Shown here one piece after another: positions 35,620 through 43,300 of a stretch of DNA of 64,000 nucleotides. Location: the NCBI RefSeq assembly GCF_963664965.1, contig NZ_OY761823.1, positions 72,001 to 136,000 of the forward strand. Reading direction: 5' to 3'. Position 1 is the first letter of the stretch. Every line of letters starts with the position of its first letter. The notes beneath the pieces were generated by a model that worked only from the letters and a program-made list of their open reading frames with translations, did not search any database and was not told the DNA's origin. This DNA is from an uncultured Pseudodesulfovibrio sp. Its GTDB lineage: Bacteria > Desulfobacterota > Desulfovibrionia > Desulfovibrionales > Desulfovibrionaceae. The position numbers and the translations under genes were made by a program.

Positions 35620-36438
35620 CTATTGTCCGCGAAGTGCGGAATAAACATCACGGGGAACCATGCCGTTCTTGTTTGCGATCTCCTTCATGGACAGATCGGG
35701 AGTGGCGGCAATCCCCTTTTCGGCAAGCCGCGCAAGCGCAGCGTCCACGGGAAGCCCGAAACTGCGGCAGACATCCGTGAGGGCGACCTTGCCCAAGCCT
35801 TCCGGCGGCTTCGGCGGCATGGATGCAAAGGGATCCTTTACAAGCACCTTGCGGATATCGTCATACACCTGTTGCGGGCTGACGTCACGGGAAGTGGCGA
35901 TGTCGCGAATTTCCGTATCCACCGTGATCTCGGCGGGATACCCTGCCGCCCGGAGCGCGGCCAGAGCGTCATTCACATCAAAACCGAGATACCCGCAGAA
36001 CTTCGTGAGGGAACTCTGCTCGGCATGACCGTACGGCGGATTGCCATAGACCTTTACGGCGTCATCCTTGATGGAAAGTCCGAAATCGAGAAACTGCTGC
36101 ATGGGCGGCAGGTGCAGGAGCGTACCCACGGCGACGAACAGGGTGATGACCACACTGACGATCATGGGAGCCGTCATGACGACCATCTCACGCGCCTTGT
36201 TCTTCATGTAGGCCATGAGCGGCTTCCAGTTCAGCCAGAGGTGCAGCAGGAGCGCGATGACAAACAGGGTTCCGACCGTGATGTGGACATCACCCCACTG
36301 TTCCTTGGACAATCCCCAGAAACGCCATTCGGCCCAGTAGGCGACGCGGCCATGAGGCACAATGTACAAAATCACGCTGGTAAGGAGCGTGATGACGAAA
36401 GACAGAAAGCTGGTAAGGGAACAGACTTTGCGAAGCAT
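35620..36438 (-). CDS. DUF4405 membrane protein with duplicated C-terminal domain
   Basis: A 272-residue protein. The N-terminal part is a DUF4405 region with about three membrane helices (LTSFLSFVITLLTSVILYIV, VGTLFVIALLLHLWLN, VSVVITLFVAVGTLLHL) and histidines (DVHITVG, LLHLWLN, LLHL) that could bind heme. The soluble C-terminal part contains two related units of about 50 residues: LTKFCGYLGFDVNDALAALR...VSPQQVYDDIRK and LTDVCRSFGLPVDAALARLA...MVPRDVYSALR. It lies between the zraP-like gene and the sensor kinase on the same strand, nine bases before the kinase, so it is part of the Zra-type locus. Confidence 0.85.
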   Translation of the reverse strand: MLRKVCSLTSFLSFVITLLTSVILYIVPHGRVAYWAEWRFWGLSKEQWGDVHITVGTLFVIALLLHLWLNWKPLMAYMKNKAREMVVMTAPMIVSVVITLFVAVGTLLHLPPMQQFLDFGLSIKDDAVKVYGNPPYGHAEQSSLTKFCGYLGFDVNDALAALRAAGYPAEITVDTEIRDIATSRDVSPQQVYDDIRKVLVKDPFASMPPKPPEGLGKVALTDVCRSFGLPVDAALARLAEKGIAATPDLSMKEIANKNGMVPRDVYSALRGQ

Positions 36439-36534
36439 CAGTTTTCTCCCGGTTGCATTTTTTCACGAGTGGAAAGAGACACCAACCGTCCTTTTACACG
36501 CTGACGCGATACATGTTAATTAGATACTCATGTT

Positions 36535-36570
36535 TCGGGACGGCCCTTCCCCGTGAAAGGCCGTCCCGTC
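36535..36570 (-). terminator. Hairpin between zraP-like and DUF4405 genes
   Basis: GGGACGGCCCTT / AAGGCCGTCCC forms a strong stem without a good T-run on either strand. It may cause partial termination so that the zraP-like gene is transcribed more than the genes below it. Confidence 0.5.
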
Positions 36571-36602
36571 TTATCCTGTTTTCCGGTTAAACGGAAATTT
36601 GC

Positions 36603-37157
36603 TTACGAGTTGAATCCGCGGCCCATGCCTCGTCCCATGCCTCGGCCATTGCCGAGACCGGGGCAGTCACCGTAACCGGCACCGCCTCGGGGGCCAGCTC
36701 CGAAACCGCACTGGCCGCCGGGGCCGAAGCCACCGCATTGACCGCCACCGAATCCACGACCCATGACAAGGCCGGTTTCCTTCTCAATTTCACTGAAGGT
36801 CTTGTCGCGAAGTTCCTGCATCTTGACGCGCAGTTCGCTCATTTCATTCACGATCTTACCGATCTTCTTTTCGTTGGAATTGCCGTCGTTGACCATGGCT
36901 TCCAGCACGGTGTGCTTGGTCAGCATGGCGTTGCGAAGTTCGGTCATCTCCCCTCTGTGCTTGGCGAAGATGGCATCCACGGCAGCACGCTTTTCCGGGG
37001 TAAGCTGGCTGTATCCAGCACGCATGCCCGGTCCATCGCCGTTACAGCCACGTCCCTTGCCCTGCCCGTAGGCAAAAGCGAAAGAACTCAGCGCCAGAAT
37101 CAGCAACGCGGACAGCGGGACAATCATCATGTTCTTCTTGGTGACAGCTTTGGTCAT
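36603..37157 (-). CDS. ZraP-like periplasmic metal-associated chaperone
   Basis: A 184-residue exported protein with a signal peptide (MIVPLSALLILALSSFAFA). The middle is the helical ZraP/CpxP-type domain (LTPEKRAAVDAIFAKHRGEMTELRNAML, then MSELRVKMQELRDKTFSEIEKE). The C-terminal 50 residues are rich in Gly, Arg and Met with several Cys (GGGQCGGFGPGGQCG, then GRGMGRGMGRGFNS). In enterics ZraP binds zinc, acts as a chaperone and represses ZraSR. TTTGGAGGAAACG precedes the ATG at 37157. A sigma-54 promoter and TGCACA repeats upstream fit control by the neighbouring NtrC-type regulator. Confidence 0.88.
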   Translation of the reverse strand: MTKAVTKKNMMIVPLSALLILALSSFAFAYGQGKGRGCNGDGPGMRAGYSQLTPEKRAAVDAIFAKHRGEMTELRNAMLTKHTVLEAMVNDGNSNEKKIGKIVNEMSELRVKMQELRDKTFSEIEKETGLVMGRGFGGGQCGGFGPGGQCGFGAGPRGGAGYGDCPGLGNGRGMGRGMGRGFNS

Positions 37158-37223
37158 GGTCGTTTCCTCCAAAGGTTGTTTTTTCATGCAATCAGGAAAG
37201 TGTGTTAGTTTGACCTGTTTAAA

Positions 37224-37238
37224 GCACAGTCTGTGCCA
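37224..37238 (-). promoter_or_regulatory. Sigma-54 promoter of the zraP-like gene
   Basis: On the minus strand TGGCACAGACTGTGC keeps TGGCAC and TGC at sigma-54 spacing and is followed by TTT. It lies 67 bases before the zraP-like start. The core GCACAG / CTGTGC is also a small inverted repeat. Confidence 0.85.
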
Positions 37239-37313
37239 AACTTTTTTATACAATGATTACAAGATGAAACAACTTCAAGACACAAACAGGACATTGATAT
37301 TTGTGCCAACCGC

Positions 37314-37350
37314 TGCACATCAGATTGCACAAAACGTGCACAGAGTGCAA
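37314..37350 (-). promoter_or_regulatory. TGCACA repeat cluster, probable activator sites (zraP-like gene)
   Basis: The stretch holds TGCACATC at 37314, TTGCACAA at 37325, GTGCACAG at 37336 and AGTGCAAG near 37345. It lies 76-112 bases upstream of the sigma-54 promoter, the distance usual for NtrC-type enhancers. The same motif precedes the SHOCT gene promoter. Confidence 0.55.
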
Positions 37351-37426
37351 GGATAAACCGCCTTGACATCTCGCGACACGACACCACATTTGTCATAGAC
37401 AAAAGAAATCAACCAAAGGACGCACC

Positions 37427-37639
37427 ATGCCTATTTATGAATACGTCTGTGCCGATTGCGAAAACGAGTTCGAGGAACTCGTCTTTTCCCATGACGAAAC
37501 CCCGCCCTGCCCCAAGTGCGGATCAAGGAACGTGACCAAGCTCATGAGCGCGGGAGTCGTGAAAACCGAAAGCGGCACACCGGATCTCGGTCCCATGCCA
37601 CCCATGGGCGGAGGCTGCGGCAGCAGCGGCGGTGGCTGA
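37427..37639 (+). CDS. FmdB-family zinc ribbon protein
   Basis: A 70-residue protein starting MPIYEYVCADCENEFEELV with a second cysteine pair in PPCPKCGSRNVTKLMS, the FmdB regulatory-protein zinc ribbon. The tail is a Gly/Ser/Met linker (MPPMGGGCGSSGGG). Its exact role is unknown. TTGACA at 37372 may be part of its promoter. It is divergent from the zraP-like gene, so the intergenic region holds control elements for both. A paralogue lies at 49.6 kb. Confidence 0.88.
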   Translation: MPIYEYVCADCENEFEELVFSHDETPPCPKCGSRNVTKLMSAGVVKTESGTPDLGPMPPMGGGCGSSGGG

Positions 37640-37767
37640 GGCATATAGCCTTCCGCCCCGGTCGGGGCGGCTCCGTACCGTTTCCTTTCAATTGAAGACA
37701 TGCTAGGGAATTGTTCCGTCACGCGCACAGAACGCAGGCGGAAACATATCCCGATATGGAGAGACAC

Positions 37768-38226
37768 ATGTCCAACAGACTCCCTTGGCCAGAATATTTC
37801 ATGCGTATCGCGCACCTTGTGGCGCAGCGCTCCACCTGCACCCGCCGTGCAGTAGGTGCCATCGCCGTGCACGACAAACGCATCCTCGCCACCGGCTACA
37901 ACGGCGTGCCGACCAACATCGCCCACTGCGAAGAAGTCGGCTGTCTCCGCGACAAACTGAATATCCCCTCAGGGGAACGCCACGAACTCTGCCGCGGCCT
38001 GCACGCCGAACAGAACGTCATCATACAGGCCGCCACACACGGCCTCGACCTCAAGGGCTGCGACATATACTGCACCACCAAGCCCTGCATCCTCTGCACC
38101 AAGATGCTCATCAACTGCCAGGTGCAGAACATCTACTTCTCCGAGAACTACCCTGACGAGCTCTCCGAGGAAATGCTCGACGAAGCCGGAGTGAATTATG
38201 TCTATATGGAAGGCGACTTCATCTAG
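37768..38226 (+). CDS. dCMP deaminase (ComEB-type cytidine/deoxycytidylate deaminase)
   Basis: A 152-residue zinc enzyme that converts dCMP to dUMP in thymidylate supply. The active site is [11 protein letters not shown] with the second zinc-binding stretch [15 protein letters not shown], and the start [26 protein letters not shown] is typical. The ATG at 37768 has GGAGAGACAC upstream. It overlaps the ribD start by 29 bases, so the two are co-translated, an order frequent in Desulfovibrionales. Confidence 0.93.
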   Translation: MSNRLPWPEYFMRIAHLVAQRSTCTRRAVGAIAVHDKRILATGYNGVPTNIAHCEEVGCLRDKLNIPSGERHELCRGLHAEQNVIIQAATHGLDLKGCDIYCTTKPCILCTKMLINCQVQNIYFSENYPDELSEEMLDEAGVNYVYMEGDFI

Positions 38227-39334
38227 AGACGAAGAGTTCATGGCGCGAGCCATTGAACTGGCCCGACGCGGACGCGGACCGACCGCACCCAATCCGTGCG
38301 TCGGCGCCGTACTCGTCAGCAACGACACCGTGGTCGCCGAAGGATGGCACACCCGCGTTGGCGAGTTGCATGCCGAACGTGAATGCCTTGCCGATGCCCG
38401 TGATAAAGGCATCAATCCGCAGGGCATGACCATGTACGTCACTCTGGAGCCGTGCAATCATCACGGCAGGACGCCGCCCTGCACCGAGGCGATCATCGAG
38501 GCGGACATAGCACGCGTCGTGATCGGCACCCGTGACCCCAACCCGGTGGCCGCCGGTGGGATCGAAAAACTCGTGGAGCACGGCATCAACGTCGAGTCCG
38601 GCATTCTGGAACAGGACTGCAAGGACCTCATCGCGGACTTTCTGCTCTGGCAGACGTCCCACTCCCCGTACAACATCATCAAGATGGCTGCCACGCTTGA
38701 CGGCAAGATCGCCTCGCGCTTCCGCAAACCGGAACCGGTCTCCTGCCCGGAATCCTTCCGCAAGGTACACGAACTCCGCTCGCAGGTCGGAGCCGTGGTC
38801 ATCGGCGGCGGTACATTCCACGCGGACAACCCGAGCCTGACCTGCCGGCTGGACAAACTGCCCGAAGGCTTCACCCAGCCCTACGCGGTGATCGTGACGT
38901 CCCGGCTGCCCGAAAACCCGGAAGACTTCACCCTGCTGTCATCCCGCCCGGAGCGCACCATCTTCATGACAACCGAAGACGCCGCCCGAAGCGACCTTGC
39001 CGACGGACTACGTAAACGCGGTACACGGGTCTGGCCCCTGCCCGGAGAGTCCGGCTGCCTGAACCTTTCCAGCGGTTTCGAGCGCCTGCGGTACGAACTC
39101 GGATGCCACTACACCCTGTGCGAAGGCGGCGGACAGTTCGCCATGACCTGCATCGAACAGGGACTGGCCGACGAGATTGTTCACTTCGTCACCCCGCGCG
39201 TGCTCGGCGACAACTCTGCCCCGGCTGCCTATTCGGGACGGGAAGACGTCCCCATGGCCGATGCCGTGAACTTCCGCATCTCCCGGCTGGAAGCCACCGG
39301 CACCGACATCATGCTGACCTTGCGCCCGGAATAG
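38198..39334 (+). CDS. ribD: Bifunctional riboflavin deaminase/reductase
   Basis: A 378-residue two-domain enzyme for the second and third steps of riboflavin synthesis. The N-terminal deaminase has [10 protein letters not shown] and [18 protein letters not shown] as zinc ligands. The C-terminal reductase has [27 protein letters not shown] and [16 protein letters not shown] about seven bases before the ATG at 38198 supports the start inside the deaminase gene end. ribE follows after about 106 bases. ribBA, ribH and nusB, often next in related genomes, are not here. Confidence 0.95.
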   Translation: MSIWKATSSRDEEFMARAIELARRGRGPTAPNPCVGAVLVSNDTVVAEGWHTRVGELHAERECLADARDKGINPQGMTMYVTLEPCNHHGRTPPCTEAIIEADIARVVIGTRDPNPVAAGGIEKLVEHGINVESGILEQDCKDLIADFLLWQTSHSPYNIIKMAATLDGKIASRFRKPEPVSCPESFRKVHELRSQVGAVVIGGGTFHADNPSLTCRLDKLPEGFTQPYAVIVTSRLPENPEDFTLLSSRPERTIFMTTEDAARSDLADGLRKRGTRVWPLPGESGCLNLSSGFERLRYELGCHYTLCEGGGQFAMTCIEQGLADEIVHFVTPRVLGDNSAPAAYSGREDVPMADAVNFRISRLEATGTDIMLTLRPE

Positions 39335-39440
39335 CTCCTTCACTTCTTTCCGGCTGCATCCGACGTAGCTGCAACGGATTTACACCCGCTCCGCTCCCTG
39401 TTACAACCGCACCAACGACAAACCAAGTGAGGAATTTTCC

Positions 39441-40100
39441 ATGTTCACCGGACTCGTCATGGGTATGGGCCGCATTGAAGCCGCCGACAACAGGGGCGCG
39501 GAAACACGTTTTCGCATCGCCCCGCTTTTCACTCTTTCCGACATCGAACTCGGCGAATCCATCGCCGTCAACGGCGTCTGCCTGACCGTGGAGACCTTTG
39601 GCGACAACTGGTTCACGGCCTATGCATCCCGCGAAACCATGTCCGTCACCAGCCTCGGTGAACTCAAAGTGGGCAGCAAAGCCAACCTTGAACGGGCCAT
39701 GGCCATGGGCGACCGTTTCGGCGGACACATCGTCTCCGGTCACGTAGACGCCCTCGCATCCGTCGAGGCAGTCCGTCCTGCCGGTGAATCGAAAATCTAC
39801 CGCCTCACCTTCTCCTCCGAGCATGGCAAGTACGTCATTCCCAAAGGCTCCGTCGCGCTCGACGGCATCAGCCTGACAGTCAACGACTGCGGCCCCACAT
39901 GGCTCGAAGTGAACATCATCCCCGAAACCCAGAAGGCCACCACCATCTCCGGCTGGACCCCCGGCAGAAACGTCAACATGGAAACCGACGTCATCGGCAA
40001 ATACGTCGAACGCATGGTCGCACCATGGACCGCCACCGGCGACAAGCCCGAAAAAGAATCCAAGATCACCATGGATTACCTGCGAGAACATGGCTTCTAA
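39441..40100 (+). CDS. ribE: Riboflavin synthase, alpha subunit
   Basis: A 219-residue enzyme that dismutates two lumazine molecules into riboflavin. The two barrel repeats start MFTGLVMGMGRIE and MGDRFGGHIVSGHVDALA, with ESIAVNGVCLTVE and GSVALDGISLTVND as matching motifs. GTGAGGAATTTTCC precedes the ATG. The stop overlaps the DUF4911 gene start by 11 bases. Confidence 0.96.
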   Translation: MFTGLVMGMGRIEAADNRGAETRFRIAPLFTLSDIELGESIAVNGVCLTVETFGDNWFTAYASRETMSVTSLGELKVGSKANLERAMAMGDRFGGHIVSGHVDALASVEAVRPAGESKIYRLTFSSEHGKYVIPKGSVALDGISLTVNDCGPTWLEVNIIPETQKATTISGWTPGRNVNMETDVIGKYVERMVAPWTATGDKPEKESKITMDYLREHGF

Positions 40101-40374
40101 GAAAAACAAGAAGAATTCATCGCGCCGCCGTCCGCGCCAGCGCATCTGTCCGCCGCCGCCCAAGACATCGGAGCGGACCTACGTCCGGATCGAGCCGACA
40201 AACATCGGCCTGTTCCGCTTCCTGCTCGAAGCGCACGACAATCTCGGCATCTTCACGGTTACGGACAAATTCAAGGGCATTCTCATGCTTCGCTACAGCC
40301 CGCACCAGAAGCAGGACATCAAGAAATTCATCCGCCAAGTCGCTACGGAAATGGACATCGAAGTGGTGATGTAG
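40090..40374 (+). CDS. DUF4911-family protein
   Basis: A 94-residue protein with a very basic start (KKNKKNSSRRRPRQRICPPPP), then a compact alpha/beta domain (TYVRIEPTNIGLFRFLLEAHDNLGIFTV, KGILMLRYSPHQKQDIKKFI). The second part fits DUF4911, a small family of unknown function often seen in Deltaproteobacteria. It is translationally coupled to ribE and ends the operon. Confidence 0.75.
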   Translation: MASKKNKKNSSRRRPRQRICPPPPKTSERTYVRIEPTNIGLFRFLLEAHDNLGIFTVTDKFKGILMLRYSPHQKQDIKKFIRQVATEMDIEVVM

Positions 40375-40516
40375 GCGACTCGGCGGCCCTTCGGGGACCG
40401 CTGCGCGTGGCTGCTGCCGTGTGGCCCCTTCCGGGGGACCAGAGCGCTGCTCTGGACTCGCCAAAGGCCGAGGGCCTTTTGGAATTCCGGTGCGCCTTCG
40501 ACGGGCTGCGCCAATT

Positions 40517-40597
40517 ACGTTTTGAGCCGGGAAAAATGGGTGTAAGTCCGTACTGCTTAACGGTACTTTCACAGCCTTTTTTCCCGGCTCAAAACGT
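40517..40597 (+). repeat. Large inverted repeat with 41-base loop
   Basis: ACGTTTTGAGCCGGGAAAAA at 40517-40536 is perfectly complementary to 40578-40597. The loop can pair further. GGGGGTATTTTT follows on the plus strand. It could be a terminator-type or structured RNA element. Confidence 0.65.
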
Positions 40598-40716
40598 GGG
40601 GGTATTTTTAAGATAAGAAAAAGGAGATAGGTTTAATCCAAGGCTAAACACGCCACCACGACAATTCTTCAAGTTACTTCCGCAGGCCCTAGTGGCGTGG
40701 GCACCGTTCCAATAAA

Positions 40717-40775
40717 AATGCGCCGGTCTGTTGCTTTTCATTTTTTGCAACTGACCGGCGCATTTTCATTGAAAC
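40717..40775 (+). terminator. Bidirectional terminator between DUF4911 gene and cysS
   Basis: Arms AAATGCGCCGGTCTGTTGC and GCAACTGACCGGCGCATTT pair with one mismatch around a T-rich loop, with A/T-rich flanks on both sides. Confidence 0.75.
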
Positions 40776-40820
40776 ACGGTTTTCCGTTCACATCCAAACT
40801 TCCCACTCAACCGACGCCGA

Positions 40821-40886
40821 AGGCGAACCAAAAAGCTTCGGAGATTCTCAAGAACCCTTCACGAAGGGTTCTTGAGCCGTCGGAGA
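40821..40886 (-). repeat. Dispersed palindromic intergenic repeat, copy 2
   Basis: This is the element of 29731-29795 in opposite orientation, with about four differences over 62 bases. It contains the same perfect hairpin and the AAAAAGCTT flank, and lies about 30 bases after the cysS stop. Confidence 0.8.
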
Positions 40887-40914
40887 CGCCCCCCGGCGAG
40901 GGTTTTATTCTCTT

Positions 40915-42372
40915 CTACAGAACGTCCCAAGTAGCACCCTGCGGGGTGTCCTTGACTTCGACGTTCATGGCGACGAGTTCATCGCGGATGGCATCGGACT
41001 TTTCAAAGTCCTTGTTTGCGCGGGCTTCCTTGCGGGCGTCGAGCAGTTCCTGCACCTTGGCGGGTTCGATACCGGCACGGGCAGCGCGGTTGTCACGCAG
41101 TTCGGTGAGGAATTCGGCAGGCTCGCGCTCGAAGATACCGAGCACAGTGCCCCAGACCTTGATGTCTTCCTTGATGCGGATGAAGAGATCACGCCCGCCT
41201 TCGGATTTGCGGAGATTCTTGTCCTCGGCAATGCGTCCGGCAAGACGGATGGCGGAAAAGACATGACCGAGCGCACCGGCGGTGTTAATGTCGTCTTCCA
41301 TGGCCTCGGCCCAGTGCTTTTCGATCTCGTCAAGTTCGGTGACCAGCTCTTCCGGGAACGGGGATTTCTTCCACTTGGACTTACCAAGCTCCACGTCGAC
41401 CTGTGCGAGGGCGGAGTAGACGCGCTTGATGCCTTTTTCGGCTTCTTCCAGAGCGTCGAAAGAAAAGTCGAGGGGGCTGCGGTAATGCATGGTCAGCAGG
41501 AAATAGCGCAGGGTCTCGGGCAGGAACTGGGCGAGAATGTCACGGATGGTGAAGAAGTTTCCAAGGGATTTGGACATCTTCTCGGAGTTGATCTGCACGA
41601 ACCCGTTGTGAACCCAGAAATTGGCAAACGGTTTGCCGGTTGCGGCCTCGGACTGGGCGATCTCGTTTTCATGGTGCGGGAAGGAAAGATCCTGTCCGCC
41701 GCCGTGAATATCGAGCGGCAGGGGCGCGTACTTCTCACTCATGGCCGAGCATTCGAGATGCCAGCCGGGACGGCCTTTGCCCCACGGGGATTCCCATGAA
41801 GGCTCACCGGGCTTGGCTCCCTTCCAGAGAGCGAAATCGAGCGGGTCCTGCTTTTCTTCGCCGGGATTGATGCGTGCGCCGGATTCGAGTTCGTCGATGT
41901 TGCGGCCGGACAGCTTTCCGTACCCGTCAAAGGAACGGACCTTGAAGTAGACGTCGCCGGACGGCGTGGCGTAGGCGTGATCCTTTTCGATCAGCCGCTC
42001 GGTAAGAGCGATCATCTCGGAAATATGTTCGGTACACTTTGGCTCGACATCGGCACGCATTACGGCCAGACGGTCCATGTCCACGTAGAACTCACCGATG
42101 AATTTCTCGGCAATGGCGGAGGATTCTTCCCCGACCTCGTTGGCACGCTTGATGATCTTGTCGTCCACGTCCGTGAAGTTGCGGATGAAAGTGACGTCGT
42201 AGCCTTTGTGACGCAGATAACGGTACAGGACGTCAAACACCACACTGGAGCGAGCGTGGCCGATGTGACAGAGGTCATAGGCGGTGATACCGCAGACGTA
42301 CATGTTGACCTTGTTGTCGTTGATCGGGGTGAATTCCTGCTTTTTGCGAGCAAGCGTATTGTAAAGTCTCAT
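40915..42372 (-). CDS. cysS: Cysteinyl-tRNA synthetase
   Basis: A 485-residue class I synthetase that charges tRNA-Cys. The zinc-binding cysteine and HIGH motif are in VCGITAYDLCHIGHARS (C27; HIGH 36-39), and KMSKSLGNF is the second ATP motif. CSAMSEKYAPLPLDIHGGGQDLSFPHHENEIAQSEA is standard. It is read from the same strand as the ispDF block upstream, about 40 bases after the membrane-anchored unknown gene. Confidence 0.97.
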   Translation of the reverse strand: MRLYNTLARKKQEFTPINDNKVNMYVCGITAYDLCHIGHARSSVVFDVLYRYLRHKGYDVTFIRNFTDVDDKIIKRANEVGEESSAIAEKFIGEFYVDMDRLAVMRADVEPKCTEHISEMIALTERLIEKDHAYATPSGDVYFKVRSFDGYGKLSGRNIDELESGARINPGEEKQDPLDFALWKGAKPGEPSWESPWGKGRPGWHLECSAMSEKYAPLPLDIHGGGQDLSFPHHENEIAQSEAATGKPFANFWVHNGFVQINSEKMSKSLGNFFTIRDILAQFLPETLRYFLLTMHYRSPLDFSFDALEEAEKGIKRVYSALAQVDVELGKSKWKKSPFPEELVTELDEIEKHWAEAMEDDINTAGALGHVFSAIRLAGRIAEDKNLRKSEGGRDLFIRIKEDIKVWGTVLGIFEREPAEFLTELRDNRAARAGIEPAKVQELLDARKEARANKDFEKSDAIRDELVAMNVEVKDTPQGATWDVL

Positions 42373-42415
42373 TGGAAAGCTCCGCTTGTAATACTTTGAA
42401 TTTACAATCTATTGG

Positions 42416-43297
42416 TTAGATATTGTCGCTTGAATCAGTTACCACGGTAACGTTCATCAACCGAAGATTTTCGTAAAAGTCACGTCCCATGAAAATATAG
42501 AGAAACGGCACAGGCTCGGCAGGTTTTGCCGATATGGTCACCGTACCGGGATCATCCACAAACCGCTTCAGTCCGCGCAGGGCGTTTTCCGCAACCGAAT
42601 TATCCTGAGTGCCTGCATAATCCGCCATGGCATCCAGCTCGGCACAGAACATGGAACGCACCTCACTGCGGGAAATGCCCATCCGCGTCGCCGTACCGTC
42701 AACAGCCTGGTCCATGAACGAACGATTGACAACCGTCAAGTTCATCTCGGCAAGGCGTAACCCGACGAGTTTTTCCACACGAAGCTGTGCAAGGTCAAGG
42801 CGATCAAACGTCCCGGTGAGCTTTGCCTCGCCAAGCCCATCCAGACTGACATCCAGATTGCTCACGACGAGTGATTGCTTGTCGGGATTGTACCTGTACG
42901 CGACAGCCACGTCTCCAGCCACGGAAGTCCGGCCCATGGCCGCCAGCGGGGCAGCCAGATCGCCAAAATTGGCGGGGCTGACATTCATTGTAAGACCGGA
43001 AGCGTCCATGGCAACAAAATGAGGGACAGAATGCATCTGGTCAAAGGCGTTGATACGCACAGTATCAGCGGAAAACTGCTGTCCGAGGGGTAGGGTCGCG
43101 GTAACACCTTCGAGAACCACGGTCTGGTCGAGAATATCCACTGCAAGATCAGCGTAATTGACACTCAGGCCGTCCACGTTGGCAACAGCTTCATTGAAGC
43201 CCTTCTCCACCTCGCTGTTCACGAACCAGATCAGGCCGAAATAGCAGATCGTGGCAAAGATCACGAAGGAAAGCAGGAATTTCCACGTACGGGACAC
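42416..43297 (-). CDS. Membrane-anchored protein of unknown function
   Basis: A 293-residue protein with one N-terminal membrane helix (FLLSFVIFATICYFGLIWFV) and a long soluble part rich in beta-prone repeats (LSVNYADLAVDILDQTVVLEGVTATLP). This pattern loosely recalls AsmA-like or DUF945-like periplasmic proteins, but no clear family motif is seen. The start codon is GTG with GGGAGA upstream. It begins three bases after the ispDF stop and so belongs to the ispDF-cysS transcript. Confidence 0.72.
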   Translation of the reverse strand: MSRTWKFLLSFVIFATICYFGLIWFVNSEVEKGFNEAVANVDGLSVNYADLAVDILDQTVVLEGVTATLPLGQQFSADTVRINAFDQMHSVPHFVAMDASGLTMNVSPANFGDLAAPLAAMGRTSVAGDVAVAYRYNPDKQSLVVSNLDVSLDGLGEAKLTGTFDRLDLAQLRVEKLVGLRLAEMNLTVVNRSFMDQAVDGTATRMGISRSEVRSMFCAELDAMADYAGTQDNSVAENALRGLKRFVDDPGTVTISAKPAEPVPFLYIFMGRDFYENLRLMNVTVVTDSSDNI

Positions 43298-43300
43298 AGC

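Larger units (their letters stand above)
40375..40914. other. Hairpin-rich intergenic region without a gene
   Basis: The 540 bases between the DUF4911 gene and cysS contain several stem-loops: CCAGAGC/GCTCTGG near 40439, CCAAAGGCC/GGCCTTTTGG near 40461, a 20-base inverted repeat at 40517-40597, CACGCCAC/GTGGCGTG near 40650-40700, the strong terminator at 40717-40775 and a dispersed repeat at 40821-40886. No open frame has a ribosome site or homology. Confidence 0.7.

Noticed and set aside
33817-36504. Plus-strand open frame of 895 codons
   Set aside because: It lies exactly antisense to the ZraS-like kinase and DUF4405 genes, which have clear domains. High GC removes stops on the opposite strand. 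Its translation has no family features.
37640-37767. FMN riboswitch before the rib operon
   Set aside because: The conserved FMN aptamer core sequences are not present; only a short GC hairpin (CCGCCCC/GGGGCGG) is seen. The 106 bases before ribE also lack the aptamer.
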